DNA of 35,849 bases from Isotricha intestinalis. Lineage: Eukaryota > Ciliophora > Litostomatea > Vestibuliferida > Isotrichidae. Position numbers and translations under genes: made by a program. Location of the stretch: contig JAJJLU010000505.1 in assembly GCA_023807065.1 (NCBI GenBank), positions 1 to 35,849 of the forward strand. The letters are read 5' to 3'. Positions 1 to 9,284 of the stretch are shown piece by piece. Positions within the stretch are counted from its first letter, which is position 1. The number at the start of each line of letters is the position of its first letter. The notes under the pieces are model-generated. The model had not been told where the DNA came from. It saw only the letters and a list, made by a program, of their open reading frames with translations, and ran no database searches.

Positions 1-1
1 G

Positions 2-805
2 CACCTGACTTACTTCGAGGGCTCCATGTATGACAAGGTGGCCGAGATTGCCTCCATGTATCCGGACAACGTCGCCTTCGACTTCATGGGCAAGAGCACG
101 ACCTACCGGGCGATGATCCGCGAGATCCAGCGCTGCGCGAAGGCGCTGCGCACGATCGGCGTGCGCGAGGGCGACAAGGTCACCATCTGCATACCCAACT
201 CGCCGCAGACCTTGGCCATGTTCTACGCGGTGAACATGGTGGGCGCCATCGCCAACATGGTGCATCCGCTGTCCGCCTAGGGCGAGATCGAGTTCTACCT
301 GAACGATTCCGAGTCCGTGGCTACGCTGACGCTGGTACAGTTCTATGTCAAGTTAGCGAATATCCGCCCCAACACTCCCTGTCTGAAGCACCTGATCATC
401 GCCTCGGTGAAGGACCGCTGAGCCCGCTGATGAAGCTGGGCTAAGGCGCTCACCCAGGGCCGCAAGATCCCCAGGGTGCCCAGGGTTCAGGGCACGGTGC
501 TGTGGAACGACTTCCTCGCCGCCGGCAAGGCTGCAGGCGGCGAGGTGCGGGTGCCCCAGGGGGCCGACGCCCCCGCGGTGGTGCTCTACAGCCTTGGCAT
601 CACCGGCATCACCAAGGGCATACTGCTGTCCAACATGAACTTCAACGCGCTGGGCGCGCAGATCGTGGCCACCAACCCCATCTTCGACGTCGGGGACAAG
701 ATGCTGGCCATCATGCCCATGTTCCACGGCTTCGGCCTGGGCATGAGCATCCATTCCATGCTGGCCAACGGCTGCTGCTGCATACTCGTGCCGCGCTTCA
801 CGCCC
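2..805 (+). pseudogene. Broken bacterial acyl-CoA synthetase (AMP-forming) fragment
   Basis: Partial at both ends. One frame reads through almost the whole segment and gives an ANL-superfamily acyl-CoA ligase, which activates fatty acids via an acyl-AMP. Recognisable parts are an N-terminal stretch (GSMYDKVAEIASMYPDNVAF), the core around VCIPNS-type residues (VTICIPNSPQT), an AMP-binding P-loop read here as LYSLGITGITKG (families usually have SGGTTGTTKG) and the block MLAIMPMFHGFGLG. In-frame stops lie at 278-280 (TAG), 419-421, 428-430 and 431-433 (TGA). Around 419-445 a one-base shift restores LSPLMKLG, so there is an indel pair rather than a long insertion. G+C content and codon use are bacterial and wholly unlike the rest of the window. 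The coding frame breaks off in PRFTP exactly where the telomere repeat begins. A gut actinobacterial (Coriobacteriia-like) source is only a guess. Confidence 0.8.
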
Positions 806-815
806 CAATCCCCAA
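803..815. repeat. Left telomere remnant, CCCCAAT repeats
   Basis: The sequence CCCCAATCCCCAA is the reverse complement of the right-end repeat TTGGGGATTGGGG. It sits precisely at the switch from G+C-rich bacterial sequence to A+T-rich ciliate sequence. Its C-rich strand orientation is the one expected for a left chromosome end. The first CCC is shared with the bacterial frame (codon for Pro), so the exact junction is ambiguous by about three bases. Confidence 0.85.
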
Positions 816-1427
816 CATCTTTTAATTTTTAGTTTTGAAATAATATAAAATAATATAAATATTAATTTTATTTATTCTTATTTAAAAACTTTCTTCACTG
901 ATATTATTATTGATTTAATTTAAAATATTATAAAAAATTTATTAAAAATTTTAATAAATCCTATCATTATGTAAAGTATTTAATAAACAATTAACATACC
1001 ATTACCTTTATATCAAAAATAGACTTTTTTAAAAGGCAAATGGGGAATATTATAATTTATATGAATTAATTTAAATTCTAAACAATACTTTAAATTAATT
1101 TATATATATTTTATATTCAATGACATTTATCTCTAAAATGTAAAGGGCATTTATAATTATAAACTAAACAAAAAGCGATAAAATTCAAAGTAATTTAATA
1201 TGAATAAAAGAAAAAATTACCCAATTTTTTGGGATTAGACAAAATTAATAAGAAAGTCAAAACTAAATGAAAATTGAATATATTTATTCATTAATATATT
1301 TATATTAAAAGTTTCATTATTACTAATTATTAAAAATATTTTTATTTAACTTATTTTTTTTTATATTATTATTAATAGTTTATTATTTATTAAAATACAT
1401 ATCTTAAAAACAACCACCAATTTTAAT
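816..1427. other. Left subtelomeric non-coding region
   Basis: About 610 bases of A+T-rich sequence between the telomere remnant and the 3' end of the first gene. I see no convincing coding frame, RNA gene or tandem repeat. Short minus-strand frames here are Lys/Ile-rich by-products of base composition. Confidence 0.6.
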
Positions 1428-3467
1428 TTATTTTTTATCTCCATTTTCAAAATTAATAGAAATATCTTGTTCTCTAATAGGATTATTTTTTTTATTATCA
1501 TTATCTTGTTCATCATCTTCACTAAATTTATCATTAAAATTATTATTAGGCTTTGCCATTTCAATTTTAAAATCATTACTTTTATTATTTTTAACATCAT
1601 TATTTTTTTTTTCTTGTGAATTTTCTTCTTCTTCTTCTTCATTTTCACTTTCATTAAAAATATGATTTATAATAATACAAATAATTTTAATTCCATTATA
1701 TATAGTAAAAATAATTGATATAGTTTCTACAAAATGAATTCTTCTTTTTCTATTATTTAAACAGAATCCAAAAATAAAAATAAATCCATTAAAAATACAA
1801 AAAATTAAAACAAATATTGATTTAGAGTAATAATTCTTATAAGCATTTATTATTGATAAAATATTTAAAAAAGAATTATAACCAGGAGAAGCTAAAAAAA
1901 GATATTTTAAAGATTTAATAATTTTATTTGAATAAGTTTTAATATAGAAAATAATAGGAATTAAAGAAATGAAAAAATTGATTAAAATTAAAGATATACA
2001 CATTCCTTTATTAAATTTATAATTTGAAATAGGTTTATTATGATCAATAAAATATAAAGAAGGAATAGAACAAATAAGAATAAAAATATAATAAAAATCA
2101 AAAATAAAAAAATAAATTGTATTCATTTCATCAATATTAGTTTGATATTCATTATTATCTTCATTATTTAATTCTTCTTCATCTTCTTTTTTTATATTAT
2201 TTGTTAATATTATTAATATTATTAAAAATAAATTGATTAAAGAAAAAAAAAACGCTGCATCTGTATTATATGAATTAAATGCTTCTGCAAAAATACAAAA
2301 GATAAACATTGTTGAAAAAGAAGGAAATAAAAAAGAAAAGATTATTCCTATAAATCTATGAATAATAATTATTTTTTTAAAGAAAGGAATTTCTGAGAAA
2401 TTTTCTTTTAAATCATTAAAAGATAAAAAATCATTTGATTTTTTAAATATATAATTATTTTTCATTTGAGAAAAAGTAATTAAATTTCTATTTTTATAAC
2501 AAATAATATCATTTGCAAAAATAACATTTAAATTAGAAGTTTTAATATAAATTGATAAAGAATGATTATTAATATAATCATTGAAAAAAATAGAAGAATA
2601 AAATTGAATAAATTTATCAATATTTTTTTTACTTATGCTATAGAAAGTAATATAATTATTTTCTGGAATTGAAATTGAAAAATCAAAATAATTTAAATCA
2701 TAAATATTATATAAGAAATTTTCATAATTTTCAAATTGAGTAAAAATATTTTCTGTATTTTCATTTAAACTTTCTGTTTCAATTAAAGGAATAATTAAAG
2801 AATTTTTTTTTTCTGTTTTTATTAATGAATAATCTATTAATAAGTTAATTGTATTTGTATTCTTTAATCTAATTCCATTTTTTAATTTTAAAAGATATAA
2901 ATTTTTATCTTTATCAAATATTAAATTTATTATATCAAAAGCAAAAGATGTATTAAATATATAAATATCATAATTTAAATATTGCATTAAAGAAGAAAAA
3001 ATTTTTTTTTCATTTTTTTCTTCTTTATTAAAAAAAAAATTGTAGTTTAAATGAATTTCTTCAAAAAAAATAAATAATGCAATATTTTCATTTGAAATAT
3101 TATATTTATTTAAATTAATAAAATTTGTTATTAAACAATCTAAAGTTTTTTTTAAAGAAACCCCATTTGCAGAAAAATCATTTTTTAATTCAATAGTAAT
3201 TAATAAAAGTATTTTTCCTTTTAATACATTTAAATCTTCAGAAATAATATTATTAAAAGTATTTTTTTGATAATTAAATTCAAAAATTTTTGGTTCTTGT
3301 TTATGATTTAAAAAAACAAATTGATTTTGATTTATTTCTTCATCTCTACTTTTTCTTTTATTTTCTTTATTTAAAGATTCAAAAGTATTTTTATTCATTA
3401 AAGCATGTTTTGATAAAGTAGAATTTTGAATATTATTTTTTTGGTTTTCATTAAATTTTTCTGTCAT
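1428..3467 (-). CDS. Multi-pass membrane protein, degenerate chitin-synthase-like glycosyltransferase
   Basis: 679 aa, ATG start. The N-terminal half (about residues 75-350) is soluble and follows the order of blocks in GT2 chitin synthases: a strand followed by an S-L-K-K-T-L-D-C-L helix, then ENIALFIFFEEI, then NGIRLKNTN and a FENYENFLYN block. The C-terminal half (about residues 360-620) has about seven hydrophobic segments separated by an acidic loop near residue 430. The tail is acidic (a run of Glu, then Asp/Asn). The catalytic signatures expected of chitin synthase (Asp-x-Asp type metal site, E-D-R, Q-R-R-R-W) are not visible, so if the relationship is right this is a diverged or inactive member. 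The fold assignment is by eye and tentative; the membrane topology is clear. Divergent from the next gene. Confidence 0.45.
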   Translation of the reverse strand: MTEKFNENQKNNIQNSTLSKHALMNKNTFESLNKENKRKSRDEEINQNQFVFLNHKQEPKIFEFNYQKNTFNNIISEDLNVLKGKILLLITIELKNDFSANGVSLKKTLDCLITNFINLNKYNISNENIALFIFFEEIHLNYNFFFNKEEKNEKKIFSSLMQYLNYDIYIFNTSFAFDIINLIFDKDKNLYLLKLKNGIRLKNTNTINLLIDYSLIKTEKKNSLIIPLIETESLNENTENIFTQFENYENFLYNIYDLNYFDFSISIPENNYITFYSISKKNIDKFIQFYSSIFFNDYINNHSLSIYIKTSNLNVIFANDIICYKNRNLITFSQMKNNYIFKKSNDFLSFNDLKENFSEIPFFKKIIIIHRFIGIIFSFLFPSFSTMFIFCIFAEAFNSYNTDAAFFFSLINLFLIILIILTNNIKKEDEEELNNEDNNEYQTNIDEMNTIYFFIFDFYYIFILICSIPSLYFIDHNKPISNYKFNKGMCISLILINFFISLIPIIFYIKTYSNKIIKSLKYLFLASPGYNSFLNILSIINAYKNYYSKSIFVLIFCIFNGFIFIFGFCLNNRKRRIHFVETISIIFTIYNGIKIICIIINHIFNESENEEEEEENSQEKKNNDVKNNKSNDFKIEMAKPNNNFNDKFSEDDEQDNDNKKNNPIREQDISINFENGDKK

Positions 3468-3508
3468 TAATTTATAAAAATAAAATTATATAAAAATTTT
3501 TTAAATAA
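3468..3508. promoter_or_regulatory. 41-bp divergent start-to-start spacer
   Basis: The ATG codons of the flanking minus- and plus-strand genes are only 41 bp apart. Both promoters and both 5' leaders must fit here or overlap the coding regions. No specific motif recognised beyond A+T richness. Confidence 0.5.
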
Positions 3509-4633
3509 ATGAATTTTTCTCAAAGTATTGAAGATTATTTAACAAGTAATAACACAAGTAATTGTCATAATGTTAAAAACAAAATTTATGAAAATAATTC
3601 AAATAAAATTGTTAAAATTATTGAAGAGAAAAATAAATTAATTGAAGAATATCAAAAAACTATAAAAAACAAAGAAAAAAAGAATAAGGAAGAAATTGAT
3701 AAATTAATAAAAGAAAATGAAGAATATTTAAAAGAAAATATTAATTTAAAAAATAAATTTTCCTCAATTAAAAATAATAATATTAATGGATTAATAGATT
3801 ATTATGAAAAAGAAATTGGAAAAATTATTTTAACTTATGATAAAATGCTTGAACAGTATAAAAATAATATTTCGATTTTAATGAATAAAAATAAAGAAAA
3901 TAATCATTATGAAAATTTAAAAAAAATAATTGAAATATTAATGAATGAAAATAGAGAATTAAAAGAAAAAAATGAAAAATTACAAAAAAATAATCGATTA
4001 AATTATAATAATAATAAAATAAATATTAGTGAAAAAAATCAAGATAAAAAAGATAATAATAATAAAAATAATCAATTAAATTATCTCTTAATAGAAAATA
4101 AAAAATTAAAAGAAGAAATTGAAGAAGATAAAAAAATTATTTTAAATTTATCTAATTCATTTGAATTTTTAAAAAAAAATAATAATAAAAATAATATTTT
4201 TAAATCACCAATAAAAAAAAATATAATTAATTCTAAAAAGAAATTTATTTCTATTTTTGAAAATGAAATTGAAATTGATCAAGAATTAGATAAATATTTA
4301 AATTCTTGTCAAGTTTTAATTAATGATAAAATTAATTTTATTAATTCTATAATAAATAAAATTTTAGTTAAAGTAGAAAAAGAAAATTCAATTTATAAAA
4401 AAATTTATATTAAATATTTTAATGAAATTAATGAAGCTTTAAATATTCTTTGTTCTGAAAATAAAATTTTAATTAAGAAATCAAATAATTCTTTTAATTC
4501 TACAAAATTTAGTTTTCAAATATTAAATAATATTTTAAATGAATATAATTCAAATTATAAAAATAAACAAGTCAAAATATTATCAGATCAAATAATAGAA
4601 ATGGTAAAAAATTTTTTAAATTTATTCAACTAA
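3509..4633 (+). CDS. Coiled-coil protein of unknown function
   Basis: 374 aa, ATG start. Residues about 30-165 and 185-225 are rich in Glu, Lys and Leu with heptad-like spacing (IIEEKNKLIEEYQKTI and following), typical of a coiled coil. Asn-rich linkers interrupt it. The C-terminal third (about residues 250-374) is less charged and looks helical and folded, with two Cys. No family recognised. A structural or ciliary/centrosomal role would be a guess. The 3' end faces the histidine kinase gene convergently. Confidence 0.7.
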   Translation: MNFSQSIEDYLTSNNTSNCHNVKNKIYENNSNKIVKIIEEKNKLIEEYQKTIKNKEKKNKEEIDKLIKENEEYLKENINLKNKFSSIKNNNINGLIDYYEKEIGKIILTYDKMLEQYKNNISILMNKNKENNHYENLKKIIEILMNENRELKEKNEKLQKNNRLNYNNNKINISEKNQDKKDNNNKNNQLNYLLIENKKLKEEIEEDKKIILNLSNSFEFLKKNNNKNNIFKSPIKKNIINSKKKFISIFENEIEIDQELDKYLNSCQVLINDKINFINSIINKILVKVEKENSIYKKIYIKYFNEINEALNILCSENKILIKKSNNSFNSTKFSFQILNNILNEYNSNYKNKQVKILSDQIIEMVKNFLNLFN

Positions 4634-4969
4634 AAAAAAAGAATATTATTTATATATATTTGTAAATAAAATATTTATTAACCTTAAATTAAATATATTT
4701 AAAAAATATTTTCTTTAATAATAACTTATAAAAATAAAATATTTAAAAATAAAAATATATTTTCATTATTTAGAATAATTTTATTTACTAAAAAAAATAA
4801 AAAATGTGATTTTTCCCTAATTCCAGTTATTATTTATATTATAAAGAGAAATAAATTGAAAAACAATAACATAATATAATTTAAAATATTATAAAAAAAG
4901 ATATAATCTTTCAATAAAATATATACACCCGAAAAAAAAAGTAAATAAATACTAAAAATAAGATTTTAA
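4634..4969. other. Convergent intergenic spacer
   Basis: About 336 bp between two convergent genes, so it should hold both 3' UTRs. No coding frame or RNA gene seen. Confidence 0.6.
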
Positions 4970-6466
4970 TTAAAAAATAGTTTTCAAAGAATTTATTGTT
5001 AAAGGTTTAAGATAAAATCCATCAGCTTTACAATCAGAAATATTTATATTTCCACTACTTAAAATATAAATTTTAATATCACTGAATTCAATAGAATTTT
5101 TAATAATTGAACAAATAGTTATTCCATCAATAAAAGGCATATTTAAATCAATAAATAATATATTTATTGAATTATCTTTTAAATAATTATTATATATTAA
5201 ATATAAACATTCTATTCCATTTTGACAAAGAATTATTTCTGGTAAATTTATATTATTTTTAATCAATTGAAAATATTTTAATATTGAATTTCTTGTTGAT
5301 AATGTTGTATATCTATCATCATCACAAATTAATATTTTTAAATTTTTTTGATTAAATATTTCTTCTCTTCTCTTTTTTGATAAATCATTTGAAATTGTAT
5401 ATGCTCTTATATGAGAAAAACCTAAATTATTTTTATTGATAGAATATTTTTTAAAAAAAAGAGAAGAACTTTTTTTTTTTTTATTTTTTAAAATTTTTGT
5501 TTCAAAAGTTTTACTTTTTAAAGAATCATTATTATCATTTAAATTTTCACTTTTATTAAATTTACTGGAAGATAATTCTAAAGTAGTGTTATTACTAAAG
5601 AAACAATTATTATCTTTGAATCCATTATTAATATCACTAATTAATTGTTTGAAATTATCATTAATGATATAAGTAGGATCAATAATATTATAATCATCTA
5701 ATTCAAACCAAAATGTTGATCCAACACCTTTTTTACTTTCATATTTTAATTGAGAACCACAAAATTGTAAAATTTCATTAGTTATATATAAACCTAATCC
5801 AGAACCATTTTTATTTAAATATTCATTATTCTTTATCATATAAAAAGGAGTATTTATTTCATTTAATTCATTTTTTGAAAATCCTATTCCTGAATCAGAT
5901 ATTGTTATTTTTATTTTATTATTTTTATTTTTTTCGATTGATAATTTTATATATCCTTTTATTGTAAATTTATATGAATTTGATAATAAATTAATTAATA
6001 CTTGTTTAAATTTAAATTGACTTATTGAATTTATTTTTTTATTTTCTGGAATCTTAAAATTTTTTTCTATTTTAATTTCCTTTTTCTCAAATAATATTCT
6101 TGATTCAAACATTTGAACACAAAAATTTAAAACATCAATTGCATTAAATTGTTCTATTTTTTCATTTATTATATGTAATTCATTTATATGTTCTTCTTTT
6201 GATAATCTATTTATTTCAAATATTATATTCATTCCAAGATCACATAATGATTTTAAGAAATTTTTACTTTTTTCTGATTTTTCTTTTTCTTCTTCGTTAT
6301 TTTCTATTATTGTTATTTTACTATTTTCTATAAAACTTGTTATTGATATTAATATATTTTTTATTTCATGTGCACATTTTGCTAAATATAAACTTTTTAT
6401 TCTATATTCTTCTATTATTTTTTCTGTTACTATTTTTGGAATGTTTTTGTCTGAAAAATGTGACAT
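4970..6466 (-). CDS. Hybrid histidine kinase with C-terminal receiver
   Basis: 498 aa, ATG start. The phosphoacceptor H-box is CAHEIKN with His33, unusually close to the N-terminus. The N-box (QVLINLLSNSYKFT) is near residue 158, the G1 box (DSGIGF) near 192 and the G2 box (GSGLGLYI) near 222, followed by the usual STFWFEL strand. An unstructured Ser/Lys/Asn linker (about 265-370) leads to a receiver domain: acidic pair in ICDDDRY, phosphoacceptor Asp near 440 in FIDLNMPFIDG, and Lys near 485 in LKPL. All catalytic boxes needed for ATP binding and His-to-Asp transfer are present. There is no N-terminal PAS, GAF or membrane segment, so the input must come from partner proteins or an unseen exon. 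The protein ends just after the receiver Lys, slightly short of a full receiver. Confidence 0.92.
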   Translation of the reverse strand: MSHFSDKNIPKIVTEKIIEEYRIKSLYLAKCAHEIKNILISITSFIENSKITIIENNEEEKEKSEKSKNFLKSLCDLGMNIIFEINRLSKEEHINELHIINEKIEQFNAIDVLNFCVQMFESRILFEKKEIKIEKNFKIPENKKINSISQFKFKQVLINLLSNSYKFTIKGYIKLSIEKNKNNKIKITISDSGIGFSKNELNEINTPFYMIKNNEYLNKNGSGLGLYITNEILQFCGSQLKYESKKGVGSTFWFELDDYNIIDPTYIINDNFKQLISDINNGFKDNNCFFSNNTTLELSSSKFNKSENLNDNNDSLKSKTFETKILKNKKKKSSSLFFKKYSINKNNLGFSHIRAYTISNDLSKKRREEIFNQKNLKILICDDDRYTTLSTRNSILKYFQLIKNNINLPEIILCQNGIECLYLIYNNYLKDNSINILFIDLNMPFIDGITICSIIKNSIEFSDIKIYILSSGNINISDCKADGFYLKPLTINSLKTIF

Positions 6467-6559
6467 TTACTTATTATATTTTTTATAATTTTTTATATAT
6501 TCATCCATTAATATTATTTATTTATTTTTTTATATTAAAAATTTAATAAATTATTAAAT
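6467..6559. promoter_or_regulatory. 93-bp divergent promoter region
   Basis: Lies between the start codons of the histidine kinase gene (-) and the next gene (+). A+T-rich, no specific motif recognised. Confidence 0.4.
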
Positions 6560-8455
6560 ATGAAAACTAAAAGAACATCAAATTTGAAAAAAATAAAAGA
6601 GAAAAAAAACGAAGAAATAAAAATAATTAAACATGAAAGAGTTGGAAATTATAATTTTTTTTCAGAAGAAATAGCAAATTTAATAATAGATAAAATAATA
6701 TCATATGTATTAACAATAGAATTTAGAAAGAAAATAGATGAGAAAATAAAAAATGTATGTTTTGATTTTTTAAAAAAAGACTTATCAACATTTATTCAAT
6801 TAAATTATATTAATTATGATATTGATGATATATATAATAATTTAAAATCAAGAGAAGAAGAAGAATTAAAAATATTAAAAACTGAAATAGAAAATAAACA
6901 TATGAAAAAAATAAGAAATAATAAAATGAATTTAAACGACATATTTTACACATATAATTATCCAAATAATAAAACTATAAAAGAAAATACTCCTTTTATG
7001 TATAATATATATTTCAAAGAAGAAAATTTTTGGGGTGATTTAATACAACCAAAAAATCCAATTAAAGAAAGAAATGCTTCAACTCAAATTGATATTAAAA
7101 TAGATAAGAATAAAATAAAAAGAGTGAGTAAATTAAAAAATTCTACTTTAAAAAAAAGTAATAAATCTTTAATGACAATAAAAAAAAAAAATTTTAATGA
7201 TGAAATGATAAAAAAAAAAAAAATTTTTGATTTTCCTTCTTATGATATTCCAATTAATATTGAAAAAAATAAAGAATTACCTGAAATTAATAAATTAAGA
7301 GAAGAAAGAGAATTATTATTAAAAAAAAAATTAAATGAAGAAATTAAAGAAAAAGAAAAAATTGAAGTAGAAAAAGTTTTAATTAAAATTATTTCAAATG
7401 AAAAAAAAAAATTAAATAATTTTACAACTGATATTAATGGAGATATTGTATTAATTAAAGAAATAGGTTTAGAACAATTTGAAAAAGAATTTACATCAAT
7501 TCAAAGTAAATATAATGATATTATAAATCCAGAATTAAATAAAAATAATGATAATAATGAAGATAATTTTTTAAATAAAAATAAAAAAAGAGGAACAATT
7601 ACTAAAAATGTATCAAAAAAAAAATTAATCAAACAAGAAGAAAATAATGAAAATAATGAAAATAATAGTTTAAATAATTATATGATTTCTCATCAAAAAA
7701 TATTACCAAGTGGTTCAAATTTTAGATTAATTCATCCTGAAATTGGAGTAAAAATATCAGAAAATAAGAAAGTAAAAGATGGAGGGAATAATTATTTTAA
7801 AAAATATAATAAATATTCAATTGAAGCTTTTTTAAAAATTTTAAAAGGAAATAAAGATAAAGATATATTTAATGAATTAAATAAAACTGAAAGTGAAGAA
7901 AGTAAAATAATAATTGAAGATAATAAAAATAAATTTAATAAAACTTTAAATAATTTTCAGAAAAAAATAATTAAATCTCCAAGTGCTGGAAATATTACAA
8001 TGAAAAATACAAAATATAATAATTTATCAAATATTATAAATAAGTTAGATTTTCCAGAAGAAGATTTTTTATATTTTAATGATATAAAAAATTTAAAAAA
8101 TGATTTAAAGATAAATTTATTTAAAAATTATTCTATAAAAAAACAAGAAAAAAAACCAATTTTTGAATCAAATAATATAAATGATATAGAAAAATTTTCA
8201 AAAACTTTATTTACTGATAGATTATGGATAAGAAAAAAAAAAGAATTAAAGAATAATAAAGATTTAACTAGAAATTCTTCTATGAAACTTCCTATATTAC
8301 CCCTTCAAAAAAAAGAAAATGAAATAAAAAATAATATAATTAAATTACCAAGAGTTAGAATTAAAAAATTTTCTGAAGAAAATTTATTTAATCATTCTTA
8401 TTATCAAAGAAAATTTCCAAAAAGTGAAAATAATATTTTTAAAGTGCATAAATAA
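6560..8455 (+). CDS. Possible C2orf81-like (DUF4639) protein
   Basis: 631 aa, ATG start, basic and rich in Lys/Asn. The N-terminal 190 residues look conserved. A helical segment (EEIANLIIDKIISYVLTIEF and following) is followed by a motif with FWGDLIQPKNP and then NASTQIDI. The order of an I-x-D-I-type helix followed by W-G-x-x-x-x-P...A resembles metazoan C2orf81, a protein associated with ciliated cells. The match is by eye over a short region and could be wrong. The rest is low-complexity with coiled-coil stretches (about 250-290) and a basic tail. No enzyme motif or membrane segment. Followed 84 bp downstream by another plus-strand gene. Confidence 0.6.
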   Translation: MKTKRTSNLKKIKEKKNEEIKIIKHERVGNYNFFSEEIANLIIDKIISYVLTIEFRKKIDEKIKNVCFDFLKKDLSTFIQLNYINYDIDDIYNNLKSREEEELKILKTEIENKHMKKIRNNKMNLNDIFYTYNYPNNKTIKENTPFMYNIYFKEENFWGDLIQPKNPIKERNASTQIDIKIDKNKIKRVSKLKNSTLKKSNKSLMTIKKKNFNDEMIKKKKIFDFPSYDIPINIEKNKELPEINKLREERELLLKKKLNEEIKEKEKIEVEKVLIKIISNEKKKLNNFTTDINGDIVLIKEIGLEQFEKEFTSIQSKYNDIINPELNKNNDNNEDNFLNKNKKRGTITKNVSKKKLIKQEENNENNENNSLNNYMISHQKILPSGSNFRLIHPEIGVKISENKKVKDGGNNYFKKYNKYSIEAFLKILKGNKDKDIFNELNKTESEESKIIIEDNKNKFNKTLNNFQKKIIKSPSAGNITMKNTKYNNLSNIINKLDFPEEDFLYFNDIKNLKNDLKINLFKNYSIKKQEKKPIFESNNINDIEKFSKTLFTDRLWIRKKKELKNNKDLTRNSSMKLPILPLQKKENEIKNNIIKLPRVRIKKFSEENLFNHSYYQRKFPKSENNIFKVHK

Positions 8456-8539
8456 ATAATTTTTTTTACAATTTTTTTACAAATAAATAAAAATTTATTA
8501 AATTAAATTAACATTTATATATATATTCTAAATAATAAA

Positions 8540-9169
8540 ATGATAAGTAATAATAAAAATAGTTTAAAAATAAAAAAGGATTCAAATATAGTATTTTTAA
8601 AGGGAAGTAATTTTAAATATAAACATTCAAGATTAAAAGGTTTAACTTTAAATTATTTAGGAACAATAGATAATAAATTAGGAATGTCAAAAAAAAAAAT
8701 TACAAATGATGATATAATAAGAATAAAAATATCAAATAATACTTTATTTCATAATGCAAAATTAGCTTCATTAACCAAATTTTCTTTTCCAAAAAATTCT
8801 TTTCAAGAATTAAAATTACCTTCTTGTAAAAGAAATAATATGGAAAAAAAATATGAGAAAGAAATAATAAAAAAAATGGATGATTATTGTTTAGAAAGAT
8901 TAAATGGAAAAAATAATGGTAGTTTATATAATAATCCAAGTATAAATTTAAGTAGAAATTCACATTTTTTTAGTGAAAGCATTAAAAATGAAAAACCTTC
9001 TTTAAATACTATTACTTCTGATATAAAAAGAATAACAAATAAGAAACTATATATTAATCCTATTAAATTTAGATTTAATTCAATTGAAAATGTTAGAAAT
9101 CAATTATTTGATGAATTTAGACCTCATGGATTAAGTCAATATATTATAAGAAAAAAAAATAAATATTAG
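8540..9169 (+). CDS. Short basic hypothetical protein
   Basis: 209 aa, ATG start, ends in TAG, one of the few TAG stops here. Lys/Asn/Ser-rich and basic, no membrane segment or recognisable domain. The C-terminal stretch (IRFNSIENVRNQLFDEF-like, then RPHGLSQYI) is less repetitive and may be the conserved part. Transcribed in the same direction as both neighbours, but separated from them by 84 bp and 115 bp, so probably independent. Confidence 0.65.
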   Translation: MISNNKNSLKIKKDSNIVFLKGSNFKYKHSRLKGLTLNYLGTIDNKLGMSKKKITNDDIIRIKISNNTLFHNAKLASLTKFSFPKNSFQELKLPSCKRNNMEKKYEKEIIKKMDDYCLERLNGKNNGSLYNNPSINLSRNSHFFSESIKNEKPSLNTITSDIKRITNKKLYINPIKFRFNSIENVRNQLFDEFRPHGLSQYIIRKKNKY

Positions 9170-9284
9170 TATTTTATATAGTTTTAATAATTTATTAATT
9201 TTTAATATATTAATTTTTTTTTCTTATTTTTTTTTTTTTCAATTTCTATTATTGTTTATGCTTATATTATATTATTTATTAAAT

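Noticed and set aside
353..808. 151-residue minus-strand frame and a 107-residue plus-strand frame in the bacterial segment
   Set aside because: High-G+C shadow frames (His/Gly/Arg-rich) of the acyl-CoA synthetase, with no family resemblance.
1361..1654. 97-residue Lys/Ile-rich minus-strand frame
   Set aside because: Overlaps the C-terminal part of the membrane protein in another frame; composition reflects A+T content and a GAA repeat.
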